Source: Neurospora tetraspora (taxonomy: Eukaryota; Ascomycota; Sordariomycetes; Sordariales; Sordariaceae). Taken from it: DNA of 64,000 nt. Shown piece after piece: positions 44,709 to 58,146 of this stretch. Made by a program: the position numbers and the translations under genes. The DNA lies in contig NW_026944388.1 in the NCBI RefSeq assembly GCF_033439725.1, forward strand, positions 2,170,001 to 2,234,000, given 5' to 3'. The notes under the pieces are model-generated. The model searched no databases. It had not been told where the DNA came from and was given only the letters and a program-made list of their open reading frames with translations. Within the stretch, counting starts at the first letter, position 1; every line of letters begins with the position of its first letter.

Positions 44709-47478
44709 TCAATCAATACTCAACTTTTCCAGACGCGACTTCACTGCCTCCACGAGAGCAGTTTCACGATCCAACAAGCTCATGACTTGCACGACCTTTT
44801 GCTTCCGAATCTCCGACGGGATCTTCATCACGGGCATCTGCGAGGAGGTACCGTCAACGCTATCCGTGCTCTGAAGCTGTTGGGCTTGCTCAAACAGGGC
44901 GTCTCTAAGAGTTTGGACCTCCTCAAAACGCTTGAGTGACTGCCCGGCAGTAGAGATAGACGCCGTGGTGGTATCTTCTTCTTCCTCGTCGCCCAGGATA
45001 CTGCTTGCCAAAGTGCGGACCTCCTCTGCCCAAGCCTTTTCTTTGTCGCTCAACTCCCGGGTCGAGACCTGACCCAAGCGCTTGCGCAGGTTGTCTACTC
45101 GGCGAGCGAGGTTCTCTTGTCTGACCTTCATCACATCAATCCTGTTTCTGACGAGCATTTCTTCAGAAATGTTCTGTTCCTTGGTGCTTCTGCTCTCTCC
45201 TTCTCCAGAAATGGTCTCGATCCGCTGGTTGACCTCATATACCTTGGTGATCTGCTCCTTGAGCTCGTATGTCAGTGCTTCACACTTCCTGAAGAGCTCG
45301 GCGACGGCATTATTGAGCTCAAACACCTCGGAGCTAACAAGGCGATGACCCTCGGTAAAGATTTCCAGGGTGGCAACCGACAACCGGACCTCCTGCTGCA
45401 TAAGCGGGCGCTTCCTGCTAGTTCTCAGTGCATCCACCCACGGAGGCAGGGTGCTAGGCCGGCTCAATACTTCGGAAGGATGGAACAGCGGCCGAGGTTC
45501 CCAAACCGTAAGAGGTTCAGGCGTATCTCCATGTTCGGTCGGCACGGGGGTCTCCTGACGATCCGACATCAACTCGCTCTCGGGCGTATCAAAGAAAATG
45601 ATGACCGGGTCATTGTGAGTAGCGGACAAAACAAAGTGGCCCAGATCGGAGCTCTTGAAAGCCGTAGCGGCAGCAAGGACATTCTGGGCATGCTGGGGGG
45701 TGTAGATGCGATCGACCTCGGCACGCTGTCCCTTGACCATGAGGTCGAACCGGAAGTCAACCCCAGCCTCCGAGTCACTCTGGAGCTCGCTCTCTAGAAG
45801 GGAAACCCATGGAGCCAGTGAGACATAGGTAATGCCAGCAGCATGTGTGACGTAGAACGCATAGCGGGTGGTGACATCCTCACTGAACACCGGCCAACTG
45901 TCGGGTGTGATTTCGGCTGGCTTGAGCGTGTCGAAAGTGTGGAACACGAGCAACGACGGGATGTCGTGGTCAGGGAAACCCCGGGTCGAGGCGTTCCGCG
46001 GAGGCAGCCATTGAGCCTCAACCCCATCGATATCGAGACAGATCTTGACCTGTCCGCTAGTCGATAGGAGGCAGATGACTGACATGGAGAGACTATCCTT
46101 ATCATCATCATCCGCATAAAGCTCGAAATCTTCGCCCATCATAAGCTCGGCAGTGTTGCGTTTAGCGCCGATGACGAAAATATCTTTCAGCTCAACCTCG
46201 TCGTCCTGCTCATCCTTGGGAGCAACAGCGAGCTCGAAGGGACCCTGGAGTCGAGGAATGCTTCCCGGCCGAGAGGGGCGCGAATACACCTCAGTGACTT
46301 CTCCATAGGGGCCATCAAGGAGTTTGGGTTCCTGATTGTCGAGATCGGCCATCCACTCCAGTTGTTGCTTAGCGAGGAGCTTCTCCTCCCGAGTGGCCTC
46401 CGGATCGCTCTCGAGGGTTTCGATCTTTTGGGCGACAGAGACGGAAAGCGAGGGAATGAGTGTCGGAGGAGGCGACCAGCGGCGCGGCAAGAGGGGGCAC
46501 AGAGCATAAACATCTCCTTCGGCCATGGCCACCCACAATGTCATTGGCGCCCAGCCGTTCGAGTTGCGCGAGGCAAAGCAGGCCGAAGCGACCTTCATGT
46601 CGAAGTCATCGGGCGAGAAGGCTTTGTTGGTCGATGTCGAAGCACCGAAATCCTGGTCCACTGAAGTGCCGTCGGCCAGCCTCTTGAGGTCGACCTCGAG
46701 GGTAGGGGTGTCGAAGGACCACCGATCGATAGTGGAAAGCTCCCATTCGCGGACCACAGCATCTTCGGTGACGGTTACCAGACAGCTGCCGTTGACGCCC
46801 AGAGGGTGCCATAGTGCGCTGACAACAGCGGACTTGGAGGTGACGTGAGTGGTAGGGCCGAGGGTCCAGAACTTGGGCTTGAAGGGGGCCGTCTCTCCAG
46901 AGGTGAGGTGAGAGGTGTCGGGCAGCATACAGACGTGGACTGTGTGGGAGGTCAGGACGGCCAACTGATCCTTGTTAGGGGAGATGACCAGCTGCCGAAT
47001 CTCGCTGGCGACAGGGGTCTTGATGATCTAGAAGAGGAAGGCTATGTCAGTACCTGACTTTGAGATACCACACTCTTTCTGCCATCTTTGATGCGCCGTA
47101 TGCGCCGAGTCTCGGGGGAGTGAAGCCACATACCCGGTAGCCTGGTCCCTGGGGAAGACGGCTTGTCTCCTCATCGTAGACCTCGAAGGAGCTATCGGAG
47201 CTATCTCCGTTGAGGTGGCTTGCAGCACCGGTCCGTGACTGATGGGCTTCCCAGGCGTCCTTCAGATAGGCGATATCTCCCCATCTGATTTCCCTTCCGC
47301 GGGCAACAAAGACCTCGTTTCCTCGTTGAGCGATGGTGCGTTTGGGTCCCTGACTGGCGTTCCTGGAGAAGGCTATCGAAGCGGGGAGCCGGCTGTTTTC
47401 CTCGGACTGCTCAAAGAGCTTGTGGCCGGGGTTTGGCTCCTGGAGCCAGGGCGCCGAGAAGCTCTGGATTTTGGGCAT
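44709..47478 (-). CDS. nup82: Nucleoporin NUP82 (NUP88 family)
   Basis: Two exons, 47134-47478 and 44709-47027, encode 887 residues; the intron has GTATGT and TAG borders. NUP82 is a cytoplasmic-face nuclear pore subunit that anchors NUP159 and NSP1 for mRNA export. The start MPKIQSFSAPWL matches the fungal family as I remember it. The N-terminal half is a beta-propeller, with IRQLVISPNKDQLAVL, SALWHPLGVNGSCLVTVTED and VVREWEL. An acidic loop follows. From about residue 650 the chain is helical with heptad patterns (LRKRLGQVSTRELSDKEK), the coiled coil that assembles the NUP82 complex. The C-terminus RLEKLSID is the end of this helix. Confidence 0.88.
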
Positions 47479-48758
47479 CCCGACTGATTTGTGGTAAAGG
47501 CTGTTGTCGCTATACTATCCAACCTTGGTGAATCCCACAAACGACGGTGGTTCGTGTTGCGCAAATAAGTCGAAGTTGGTGTCTGGCTAGGCAGAAATAG
47601 CTAGTGGTAGAGGTCCTAGCATGCACGGGCCGGTTTGTCGTGCTGCACTTCGGTTTCTCTGCTGAAGTAATGTAGGTACTAGGCAGGCGCACTGGGGCTA
47701 TGGTCGAGGTATGTACCTATGTACTGGTAATGGCGGTTCTCGGTTTTTGAAGTTTGAAAAGGTGATCAAGAGCAGAAGGCCAAGGGAGGGAAGGGAAAGA
47801 GAGATTGGGATCCCTTTTTGAAGCGGCAGGCCCCTCGATGGGAAGGAAGCCGGGAAAGCGAAGTTTGCTAGTGGTCTCGGTTGGCTGGTCAGGATGGTAA
47901 CAACAAGGTTTGACTAGCGTGTAGTGCTAGGTATGGATGGATGGTGCTGGATGGATGCTGGATGCCACTATGCCTTGGCAGTCCGAGCCAGTGCTGTAAA
48001 TGAGGCGTCCAGGGCGTCAGTAGAGGCGTCCCCTTCCGTGTGTATGCCGTGTGTTTTCCGTTGCTTGTCTTGATCGATCGTGTTAGCTTCACTTTAGCGC
48101 GTTTCCACTCCTTCCACAGCCGTTTCCGTTTCAACTGTCCGTGCTTAGACTGTTCGGACCGTGCTCGCCGCGTCGTCTCACGCCATCATTGATCAACAGG
48201 AGACGGGCAGCCCGGGATGAGAGGGGACGGGAATGGATAACCTCGGGACTTACAGACTACCTCTATAAAAGGTAAGGTACAGTAGAGGTAGTGTTGTGAC
48301 GCGCCTGTACAAATTGGGTGCCAGATTGCGGTCCAATCGGCCGGCAATTATTGTTGGATCAAAGCACCTCCACTGCTTCTGCCCTTGCTTCCATCTCTCT
48401 GCCCTTGCCTGCCGTCGTCATATTTGCGGGCACCTCGTAAAATAGGGTACCTGACCCACCTCCAACGGCTGGCCCGTTGAAGTGCCAAGACTGCCCTGGA
48501 TTGCGATGATGTTCCCTGCACTGTGACACTGTGCGCCAACAATTAAGCCTGCCGTCGCGGTCCACGGGCAGTCCAGTCGCGCTCAGCAAGCTGCCCTGCC
48601 TGCCTGTACTTTAGCAGTTCCAATTCCATTGGCAAACCATCATCCCCATCGAGGTCTCAGCCGAGAACTCCAAACAACTGAACTTGAGCTGGAAGCTTTT
48701 GGTTTCCTCTTCCTGGTTACACTTTTACCCAAAAACTGATAATCCATCTTCACTAACA
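47479..48758. promoter_or_regulatory. Divergent promoter region NUP82 / CBP20
   Basis: About 1.3 kb separates the two start codons. It contains short GGTACC-type and AGGTAGTG motifs and an ATGGATGG cluster near 47930-47955. No gene or RNA was recognised. Confidence 0.45.
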
Positions 48759-49526
48759 ATGTTGAACACTCGCCAAAGGAGCACCGTAGAGCGCCTTGAC
48801 AGGCCAAGCGCCTACTTTTTCAACAAGGTGAGTGCTCCAGTCCCTGACGGCATTTCCATGCCCAAACATTGCCAATCTCTCCTGTCCATAATTAGCACCC
48901 GGTCGACCGCTGACCCATCCACTCAACACAGAACAGGCGCAACAGACGCCATGACCGGGACCACCGCGATGGAGAAAATGAGGACAGTAACATGCATCCC
49001 GAAGCGTTCGATGACCCGTTGAAGGATGCGACCACTCTCTACGTCGGCAATCTGTAAGTTTGCCCCACGCTGACCCTTGGTGATAGCCACATGCAGTCCT
49101 TAATCAAAAACTAACCGATTTTGCCTCGGCAGTTCCTTCTACACTACCGAAGAACAGGTTTACGAACTCTTTAGCAAATGCGGCGAGATCAAGCGCTTGG
49201 TCATGGGCCTCGATCGTTTACAAAAGACACCGTGCGGTTTCTGCTTCGTCGAATACTACACCCATCAGGACGCCCTCGATTGCATGAAGTACATTGGCGG
49301 CACCAAGTTGGACGAGCGTATCATTAGAACCGATCTCGACCCAGGCTTCGAGGAAGGGCGACAGTACGGCCGTGGAAAGTCGGGCGGCCAAGTTAGGGAT
49401 GAGTACCGTGAGGACTACGACGAGGGCCGCGGTGGTCTTGGTCGGCAAATCCAGGCCGAGAGAATGAGGGAGCATGACCACAAGCGTTACGACGACAACG
49501 ACGAACAATACGGCCGCTTGCGCTAA
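48759..49526 (+). CDS. cbc2: Nuclear cap-binding complex subunit 2 (CBP20)
   Basis: Three exons, 48759-48827, 48932-49053 and 49133-49526, encode 194 residues. CBP20 with CBP80 binds the m7G cap of pol II transcripts in the nucleus. A short basic segment with YFFNK precedes the single RRM. RNP2 is TLYVGNLSF and RNP1 is CGFCFVEYY. The conserved [19 protein letters not shown] tail and a Gly/Arg/Tyr/Asp-rich C-terminus are diagnostic for CBP20. The second acceptor was placed at 48931 because it keeps the frame from FFNK into a charged linker and then the RRM. Confidence 0.94.
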
Positions 49527-50063
49527 AGTTAACATTGCATGGGAGTTGCGCGGGACAATGAGGAGTGCATCATGATCCAGTGCACAGGTATTCAACCAGC
49601 CGTCATCACAAATCGACACAGAACATACAATCAGACCCTGAAATTACGGGGTTTTCATTCAGGGCAGGTGGAGGCGAAACAGAGAAGCGTGAAAGACAAA
49701 TACCCCTTGGGAGACATGATGTTCGTTCTTGTATTGGTATCTTGCTATGGTATTTCGGGAAATTATTGATTTTCCATCCATTCGGTATGGCTTCACACAT
49801 TCTTCTGTGATGCTTGTCTGGCCGTGTTTGCGCTGCTCTCTGCATTGGTATCTCAACACGGAACGAGTAGAAGTGTCCATGATGGACAGAACCTCAAGTC
49901 AGTCAGTCTCCTTACGAGACGAGACAGGAGGCCTCCTCTTCTTTCCCCCAAGCAAACGGTCCGGTTACCGGTATCTCCGATGTCATCCATGCCATTTGGC
50001 TGCGTAATGTTACAAGTGATATACATGCTTGCACGATATCGTCCATCGTCCGGATCGAAGGTC
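49527..50063. other. Convergent 3' region CBP20 / MRPL31
   Basis: No gene is supported. It should hold the two 3' untranslated regions. Confidence 0.45.
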
Positions 50064-50532
50064 TTAGTAACCAGGAGGGTTGACTCTCTGGGAGACACGG
50101 GTCCACTTGGGAAGCTCTGAAGAAGAAATTCCATGTTAGCCTTGGTCGTTGACCCTTATAAATCGATGCATAATGGTGGTCCATACTGTGGATGCCCTTG
50201 CGGTACCTCTTCTCCTTGCGGTCGAAGATGGTGTACTTGTCCTTGGGCAGCATCTCGGCCTCGGTGGGCATCTCAGCCCTCCAGCGCTCCACTGCCTTGA
50301 CAGTCTCTCCCTTCTTGGCGAGGGCGTTCTCGATGGTGTCGACGACGTTGTCGACTGCCCTCAGTCTGCGGCGCTGCCTGAGCTTCTGGAACTTGGACAT
50401 GCGCCATGGGATCTTCCTGTTTGTCGCATCATGGTTAGCATTTGCCGTTAACATTTAGCGCAGCTGCAACATGGTCACTTACCAAAGAAGACCCCCGGAG
50501 AGGGGGTTTGTGAATCTGAAAGCCCCAAACAT
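50064..50532 (-). CDS. mrpl31: Mitochondrial large-subunit ribosomal protein MRPL31 (mL60)
   Basis: Three exons, 50483-50532, 50187-50416 and 50064-50116, encode 110 residues. The start MFGAFRFTNPLSGGLLW leads into KIPWRMSKFQKLRQRRRLRAV, the basic signature of fungal mL60. The middle helix VDTIENALAKKG and the segment MLPKDKYTIFDRKEK follow, and the C-terminus ends in VNPPGY. The final exon is only 53 bases and is joined through a CAG acceptor that completes a Lys codon. The protein is a fungus-type structural component of the mitoribosome. Confidence 0.92.
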
Positions 50533-51263
50533 TGTGGTGGTGGTGGATGTTTGGGGGGAGAGCTGCTGCAACCAGTTCGCTTCGTCAGGATGGGTCCCGA
50601 AGGTATCGCGGGAATCGGCGCGGGCGGGCGGTCGTCGTCCAAACAGTCCCGTCCAAAAAAATCGCGGGTCCGTTCGCCAACCCCAACCCCGAACGAAGCG
50701 CGCTTGTCTCAATGTCTCGGACCAGCTGGAGGGAGCGGGTGCCAAGGCCCAGTCCTTGAAACCTAAGGACTGGAACCCCCCTTGCAAGGTCCACTGTTCA
50801 GCCTCGTGGAGCCCCCATCTTTGTGAAATTCCCCGATCTTTTCCATTTGCTCCAAAAATCACCCCGCTGTCCGCGCACTGTCCGCGGCAGATGGACACAC
50901 GGGTGCACGGGGGACACGGGAGCACCTGCAGCGTTAGCGCCATCCGTCACCGAACCTCCAGCTCCAACAACCGCGCCCGCCCGCCAAACCGGCCGCTGTA
51001 CGATTTCCAGCATTCTCAGCAACAAGAACAGAACAACCCAACCCAATTCCGGACCTTTTAGCTTGTCGCGACCCCGAACCACCAACGAAATAGCGCTGGT
51101 CGCAAACACATTTTCGACGACACCTCCACGCACGATACGAGACGCAGAAACACACGAAAGCGAACGATAGATCGATCATCGATAGACCAACACACCAGAC
51201 AGGGGAGCTTGCGCAGCACAGAGGACATCAGGGATACCAGACACCACCACAGAAACAACAATC
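50533..51263. promoter_or_regulatory. Divergent promoter region MRPL31 / TRS20
   Basis: About 730 bases separate the start codons. It is GC-rich near 50580-50800 and A/C-rich near the TRS20 start. No gene is supported. Confidence 0.5.
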
Positions 51264-52036
51264 ATGAGCTACTACTTCGCCATCATCGGCACCCAAGACA
51301 ATCCGCTGTTCGAGTATGACTTTGGCACCAGCAAACAAGGCGGCGACGGCATGGCGCGCTTCACCGAACAAGCGCGACAGCTCAACCAATTCATCATCCA
51401 CAGCAGTCTCGACATAGTCGAAGAAGTCCAATGGACCAACGGGCAGATGTATGTCTTCCTTCCCCCCATTGTCCCCTCGCCCCCTTCTTTCCCCCCTCCC
51501 CTCTCTCACTCTCCTCTTCCAGTCCCCATACTAACCTCATACCCACCCCCAGGTACCTCAAACTAATCGACCGCTTCTTCACCTCCTACATCTCCTGCTT
51601 CCTAACCGCCTCCAACATCAAATTCCTCCTGTTGCACCAACCCCCCTCGACCTCCTCCTCCTCCTCTGCCCTCCCCCACCCCTCTTCCTCCGGCTCCTCC
51701 TCCACCTCCACTCTAGTCCAATCCTCCCACCACCCCCCAACCTCCGCCTCGACCTCTTCCTTATCAGTAATCCCCTCCCTCTCCACCCTGACCGGAGGCT
51801 CCAACTCCAGCACCCCCACCCTAATCGGGGGCGGCGGGACAAGCTCGCGAACCTCGACCTCGATAGCAGCCAACCCGACCTCCCCGCAGACCGAAGAAGC
51901 GATACGGAATTTCTTTGCGGAGGTGTATGAGAACTACGTGAAAGCCATCATGAGTCCGTTTTATAAGACGAACATGGAGATTCGGAGTCCCGTGTTTAGG
52001 GCGAGGGTGGCGGCTGCGGGGAGGAAGTATTTGTAG
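51264..52036 (+). CDS. trs20: TRAPP complex subunit TRS20 (TRAPPC2, sedlin)
   Basis: Two exons, 51264-51448 and 51553-52036, encode 222 residues. TRS20 is a longin-fold subunit of the TRAPP tether and Rab-GEF complexes in ER-Golgi traffic. MSYYFAIIGTQDNPLFEYDF, LNQFIIHSSLD and MYLKLIDRF match the first longin half. NFFAEVYENYVKAIMSPFY and IRSPVFRARVAAAGRKYL match the second. Between HQPP and TEEA lies a low-complexity Ser/Thr/Pro insertion of about 80 residues (51647-51889), which makes the protein longer than the roughly 140-residue norm. It falls in a surface loop and should not break the fold. Confidence 0.93.
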
Positions 52037-53223
52037 GACAGATACTACGCTGGAGGTGGCGGCACTGGTGGCAGGGTTGTGAAGTGGGAGAGTAGTAGTT
52101 GGGGGAAGACCAGAGGGAAGGCAATGGATAAGGTGAAGGCTCTGGACGAGGTGAAGGGCCGGGAGAAGGGAAGAGACAAGGAGAAGGAGAAAGAAAAAGA
52201 CGGTGATGATGCTGGTAGGAACAGAGTGGGTTGGGTTGTTGGGGCAGACGAGAGTGGAGGTGGTGATCCTGAGTGGAAGGGGGATGGGGAGGCAGATGTC
52301 CCTGGAGACGGAGCGGGCAGAGAAACGGGAGGAGGTGATACCACCGAAGGAGACCACAGCAAGGAACGGGGATGGATGTCTGGGTGGTTTTGAGAGTGTT
52401 AGGTTACAGTCGGATGGTATGAATGCCGTGGGACGTCACCGAGGAGATGGGAATTGGTTGTCGATGTGATGATGATAGGACTAGGGACAAGAAGGGATGT
52501 GATACGGTACTCGTAATGTTTTATACCCCTTGGATTAGCTGGAAGGGTTGAAGTCATTTATTAGTTGAAGCATACAAATCGAGCCGGCGAGCGGTATCGT
52601 TCAGCCATAAAAGACCAAGACGCATTTCATGATCATATCCAAAACTGTCGGCGTTGTTCAGCAAGGACTTGGGAGAACATGCCAATTCCTAGCAGCCTAA
52701 ATCGTACGCCATCACTCATGCACGCATCACACATCGCCGACATAGTGTAGGACCCAAGACTGAGGAAACACGCTGCAGAGGACGTTGAATTATCATGTGA
52801 AGTAATCGATGATGACTAGCCTATTACGTGCCCATCATACATCTTCCTTTCTCTCATTTGGTGACAACTGAACAACAGAAGAATGGAGAGAGAAGAAGCG
52901 CGCAACGCACTGTGACAACAAATCTTCCCCTGCATCCATCCATCTCGCTTTGTATGTTTCTCATCATATCAAAGATGTAGTCGTCCCTTTGCCTTTGCCA
53001 TGACTAACCAACGCCCCCCGCCAAAACCAGCCGTCAAAAGCGGTAGTACCCGTGTGCCCCAAAGAACGCCATTCCCTTGTGCGGTTGTATCAAAACTTGA
53101 ATCGCAACACAAAAATTCGCCCAAAGTTTCATGCCAATGTTGTAGTAATCAATCGCTCGTTTGTTGTTCTCCCTATCGTCGTGAACGTCCCCTAACCAGA
53201 AGTATAAAGCTTCATGGTCACAT
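52037..53223. other. Convergent 3' region TRS20 / histone H4
   Basis: Purine-rich sequence follows the TRS20 stop (52070-52400), with open frames that are charged and low-complexity. I see no gene in it. Confidence 0.45.
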
Positions 53224-53905
<682 letters not shown>

Positions 53906-55620
53906 GTTGATTAGTTGATGGAGTTGTTTATTTGATGTAGATAATCCGTGGCGCGATGCACAGATTGATGGAGTACTGTTTGTGGATAAGAAAAAGCAGA
54001 CACCAAGAACGCTGAGAAGAGGAACAGGAAATGGAGAGGGTTTGGGGCGAGGGAGAGGATCTGGTTAAATAGGCACGGGAAACGGGGGGGTGGGAAATGG
54101 AATCAGCGGGTCACCAGAGGGCAAGAAAGGTTTCAACAGGTGGCTGCGCGCCTGCCCGGATTGCGGCTTTGGGGGTTGGTGCTGATTACGAAGGGTGGAA
54201 TGAGTGGGAAGGTGGCCGATAGCAAAAGGGCACTAATCCTTTTTCGGAATTACGAGTGGTGGTGCCTGCGTGCGTTGTGTGAATTTATTTTTTAGAACTG
54301 AATCAAAACTGCCGTATTTTGCGACGTGCAAATCGCTTGTTATTTCTTGCTCCAAAAGCGTGGTGCTAGGAAGCGTTTGTTTTCCCCCAAAAGAGCGGCC
54401 CGCTGCACATCGCGTTGTGCTGTTGGTCCAAAAATATGCGGGAAAGACCGTAAGATGATCTGTGCGTGGCTCAACCTTGCTTTAGCGTCGTCTGGAAACC
54501 GAGAACGGGCCAGCAGACCGCTCTTGTCTGATTCTGATCTCGAATTGTTCGAGCAGGTTCGCTCTGATTGGTTCCAATTTGGAAATCGCGTCTGAAATGG
54601 GTGAGATTCTTGAAGAGAAGGTGGAAAACAAAAGGAGGAAACAAGGAGCGTCGGGAAATCTGGGGATTCAAAGGTCCTCTGATGTATTTGTATATTCTAG
54701 AACCTTGAAGCGCACTGGAGTCACCCATCCCAGATCACCCTCACGTTGCCTCCAGACTCCAGACGGGTTGCAGTTGCTGAAGCTGTCCCAGTGCAGTCCG
54801 GTACTTCTGGCCTGGTATCTCCGGGCGTCGTGGTGCCTTCTTCGCATGTGTCATCCGCTCTTGCAACTCTTCTCTTCACCAAATCACCACGACGAAGTTG
54901 ACCCGTCCGAATTACCAGGCGTCGCATACGAAGCCATACGGACGCTCTTGCCAGTTCGAGTACCTTGTCAGACTTGACATCTTGCATTAGTACCTATTCT
55001 TCGATTCCAATCTGCAATGACTGTCCTTTCCTTCATCAACTCCCTCCGACCTGAACCGCGAACTTCCTTCTGCCTCCTTCACAAGAAGACATAACCGCAT
55101 ATCCCAGACTCCTGTTCCAATGGATATACCCATCTTGGCCAATGCGATTTTGAGGTAACTCAATGCAAACCTCCCCGTCTGATCGCCCAGTATGCCGTTT
55201 TGAAGAATTCCATGTAGGTGAGAGATCTGAACCCAAGAATGAGGGGATGCCAAAACCCGGCTTCCTCAAACTTCCCCGTATGTGATCCTCGTTCCCAAGC
55301 ATAAAAACGCCATTGCCATGCAAACATGAATGTGAATGTGAAGCAGTAGCTGCATCTAGAAGCGAACGGCCTGCTCTTCCTGTCCCATCCCGGCATCCAG
55401 CAAGAAATCCCCGTTCATCAGATTAATGACACTCTGTCACCCATCCGTCGCCAATAACATCATATCCATCTGGTAAGCCATGCTTTTCAAACGCAATTTG
55501 TTGGGGGTATGTAACTCGAAAGACGCATCATCATGCAACCTAAACCCGTAGCCATAAAAAGAAAGTCCCATCAAACCCATACCGCCAAAACCGAAAGCAA
55601 CATGTTTAACTTCAGGGGTA
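53906..55620. promoter_or_regulatory. Upstream region of histone H4 and 3' region of CDC27
   Basis: About 1.7 kb between two minus-strand genes. The first 170 bases hold the H4 leader and core promoter. The rest shows no domain-bearing frame. Confidence 0.45.
54065..54071 (-). promoter_or_regulatory. TATA-like box of histone H4
   Basis: TATTTAA on the minus strand lies about 160 bases upstream of the H4 start codon, in the expected range for a fungal core promoter with a short leader. Confidence 0.4.
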
Positions 55621-58146
55621 TCACTGCATCATGGAATCATCCGGTCCCTCGTCGTCCTCCTCCAAGCTCTCAATGGCTTCCTTGATTTGAAGGCTCGCCT
55701 ATAAGCAGCGACAGTTAGCAAAATCTTGTTGCTCCGTCACACCCTTCAGGATGAAACTCACCTTTGGATCCAAGCTCAAGGCAATGGTAAAGTGGCGCAC
55801 CGCCGATTTCTTATCGTGCAGTGTTTTGGAGAGCTTGCCCAAAAGGAAGTGCACCTGGGCCCTGTCTGGAGCCAAGTCCTTCAAAATCATGAGTTCTGTC
55901 TGCGCCGCCTTCACTTGTCCCGTCTGCAAAAGGGCACGAGCCTTCTTTAGCCGGACATCAGGGGCGCGCGGAGCCAGTTCGGTCGCTTTGGTGAAGTACG
56001 GTAGGGCCTGTTTGATCTGTTTCTGCTTGTGCAAGACCGAGCCCATGCAGCAGATCAACACCGCGTGGGTCGGGTGGATGACCGAAGCAGCGTGATAATG
56101 GCTCAGTGCCTTGTCGAAGTTGCCCAGTTTTTCGTAAACCCTTCCGATGCCGTAGTAAGCATTGTAGTGGCGCTTATCAGCCGCGATGGCGTGTCGGTAG
56201 GCCGTGAGGGCCTTGTCGTATTCCTCGTTCTCCACGTGCTCGTGTCCTTGTAGGGTATATGCGTACGCAAACTTGGGATCAAGTTGCGTCGCTCGCTTGA
56301 AGCATCTCAGGGCTTGCTCATGATCATACGCCAATGACCATGCGTTACCAAGGGCGCACCAGGCTTCTGGTGAATCCCACACCGAGTCGATCATCTCATG
56401 GGCGAGGAATGAAAGCTCCGTCTCTTTCTTCAAATGCCACAGAACAGTCGAGTAGACCTCCATGTCCTCGAGGCGAGTTGGAGCAATAACGCGAAGACGC
56501 TTGAAATACTTGTCTGCCTCGGCATAGTTCGCCTGCTCATACTGCGTCCTTCCCATCTGTGCCAAAACCCACGGTGTGTCTTGGTGGCTCCGCGGTAGTG
56601 ACATATAGGCCGCCACTGCCTCCTGACATTGAAACTCGGATGAGAGCGAATACCCGGATGCCAACTTCTTCAACAAGTCGAATATTGTTTTCAAAGCTTC
56701 CTCAACCGCCTTGACAGACTCAGACTCGGCTGGTTTAGGGGCGGGGGGCGGAGGTGGTGCCGCCTGCACCACCGGCGGCTCCTTGGCGCGTGGTGCCTCG
56801 GCGTGGTCAATGTCCATACCATTATCCTCCTGTGGTGGCTTTCGGTTGCCACTGATAACCCGACCAAGGTTTGCTCCACTAGAGCCCGGCCGAGCAAATC
56901 GAGATATTGGGGGCCTAGCCTTCCTCAGCTCGCGGGTTGCTGCCGTGCTCGATGCCTTGGTTGCCGTTGATCTTGGAACCACGTTGAGTCTTGCGCTTCG
57001 CCTGGGTTCATCACTGTTCATTGATCTGGTTTGGACTGGGTGCCCCGCTGCCGTACGTTTCCTTTCAGCAGTTGAACTGGAGACAGTCGACGTTTTGGCA
57101 CCGGAATCCGCATGGTCTGTGGCAGATTCTTGAGCCTTATCTTTCCTTCTTGTTCCCAGCCGGTGACCCATTTTCGGTGGCGCATCAGTCAAAGCAGAAT
57201 CCGCTGCTTGAGCCGCCCGAGTTCTGCGAGGTGGTGCTTGCGGCGGCTCTGCTTGGTGTCCAGCACGACCAACCTGAGAATTATGGGCGGTGGGAGCAGG
57301 CGCAGGTTGCGTATCGGTTTCCTCGAATGGTTTCCCTGGCTGACTTGATGTAATTCCTGACTGAGAAAGATACATCTTGGATATAAAGCCATTTTCGGAA
57401 TCTGGAAACGACGCTGATTCCTGGGATGTCCCATATGGCCCGAATAGATCGCTTGGCTGCCTATTCTGTTGCTGCCCCGTCTTCTTTTGCTGTAATGGCT
57501 CCGGTGGCTGTGGAGAAGGGCCTGCAATCCAGGCAAGGATGGGCGTAGCGTTAAGGCCATGCTCGAGGTTGCGCGCAAGACCGTCGCTCGCCTTGAAAAC
57601 GTTGGGCACTCTAACTCTCACTCCCATGTCGCAAAGGCTTGTGAAGGCTTCCCACATGAACGGATTCCATCGTAGCGCCTCCTCAAAACATGGTATTGCC
57701 TTCTTCTTGTCGTCGTATGCTCGGTAGAGTCTGCCCAGGAGACAACTGAAGGCGGCCGCATCGGGATACGGCATCCTGGTAAAAGAGGTATGTCTCCCCA
57801 AGTTATCCGACTTGGACCATTGTTTCCTCCCATTCTCCAAGCCCGTAATCCCATCTTTGTATCGCTCCAACTCCAAGCACGCCTGAGCGAAGACATAGCA
57901 GGACCCCAAATGCAAGCCTCTATACCCTGGGCCCCGACTGAACTGGTAGGCGGTTCGAGCATCGCCGAGTCGCAAGTGAGTGTAGGCGAGAAGATAGGCG
58001 GAATCGCAAAAAGATCGGTCGTGGGCATAAAGTCGTTCGGCAAAGAAGAGGGCGCTCTCGTAGGCACAGTTGTCGAGATGGTAATATATGGCCTGCCGTA
58101 GCAAAAGAGAGACGGTAACATTATTTGGCGTCATCTTCCCAGCCAT
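55621..58146 (-). CDS. cdc27: Anaphase-promoting complex subunit CDC27/APC3 (BimA/Nuc2)
   Basis: Two exons, 55762-58146 and 55621-55698, encode 820 residues; the intron has GTGAGT, TGCTAAC and TAG. APC3 is the TPR scaffold that binds the Ile-Arg tails of the CDC20 and CDH1 activators. The N-terminal TPR block (about 1-190) includes YESALFFAERLYA and YLLAYTHLRLGDA. A long Ser/Pro/Ala-rich linker with basic clusters follows. From about residue 500 the C-terminal TPR superhelix carries repeats such as PEAWCALGNAWSLAYDHEQA and YNAYYGIGRVYEKLGNFDKA. The chain ends in an acidic tail, EDDEGPDDSMMQ. The frame is open 18 codons upstream, but MAGKMTPNNVTVSLLLRQAI is the better start. Confidence 0.94.

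Noticed and set aside
52079-52470. Charged open frames after TRS20
   Set aside because: Low-complexity Lys/Glu/Asp/Gly peptides from purine-rich DNA, with no start context or domain.
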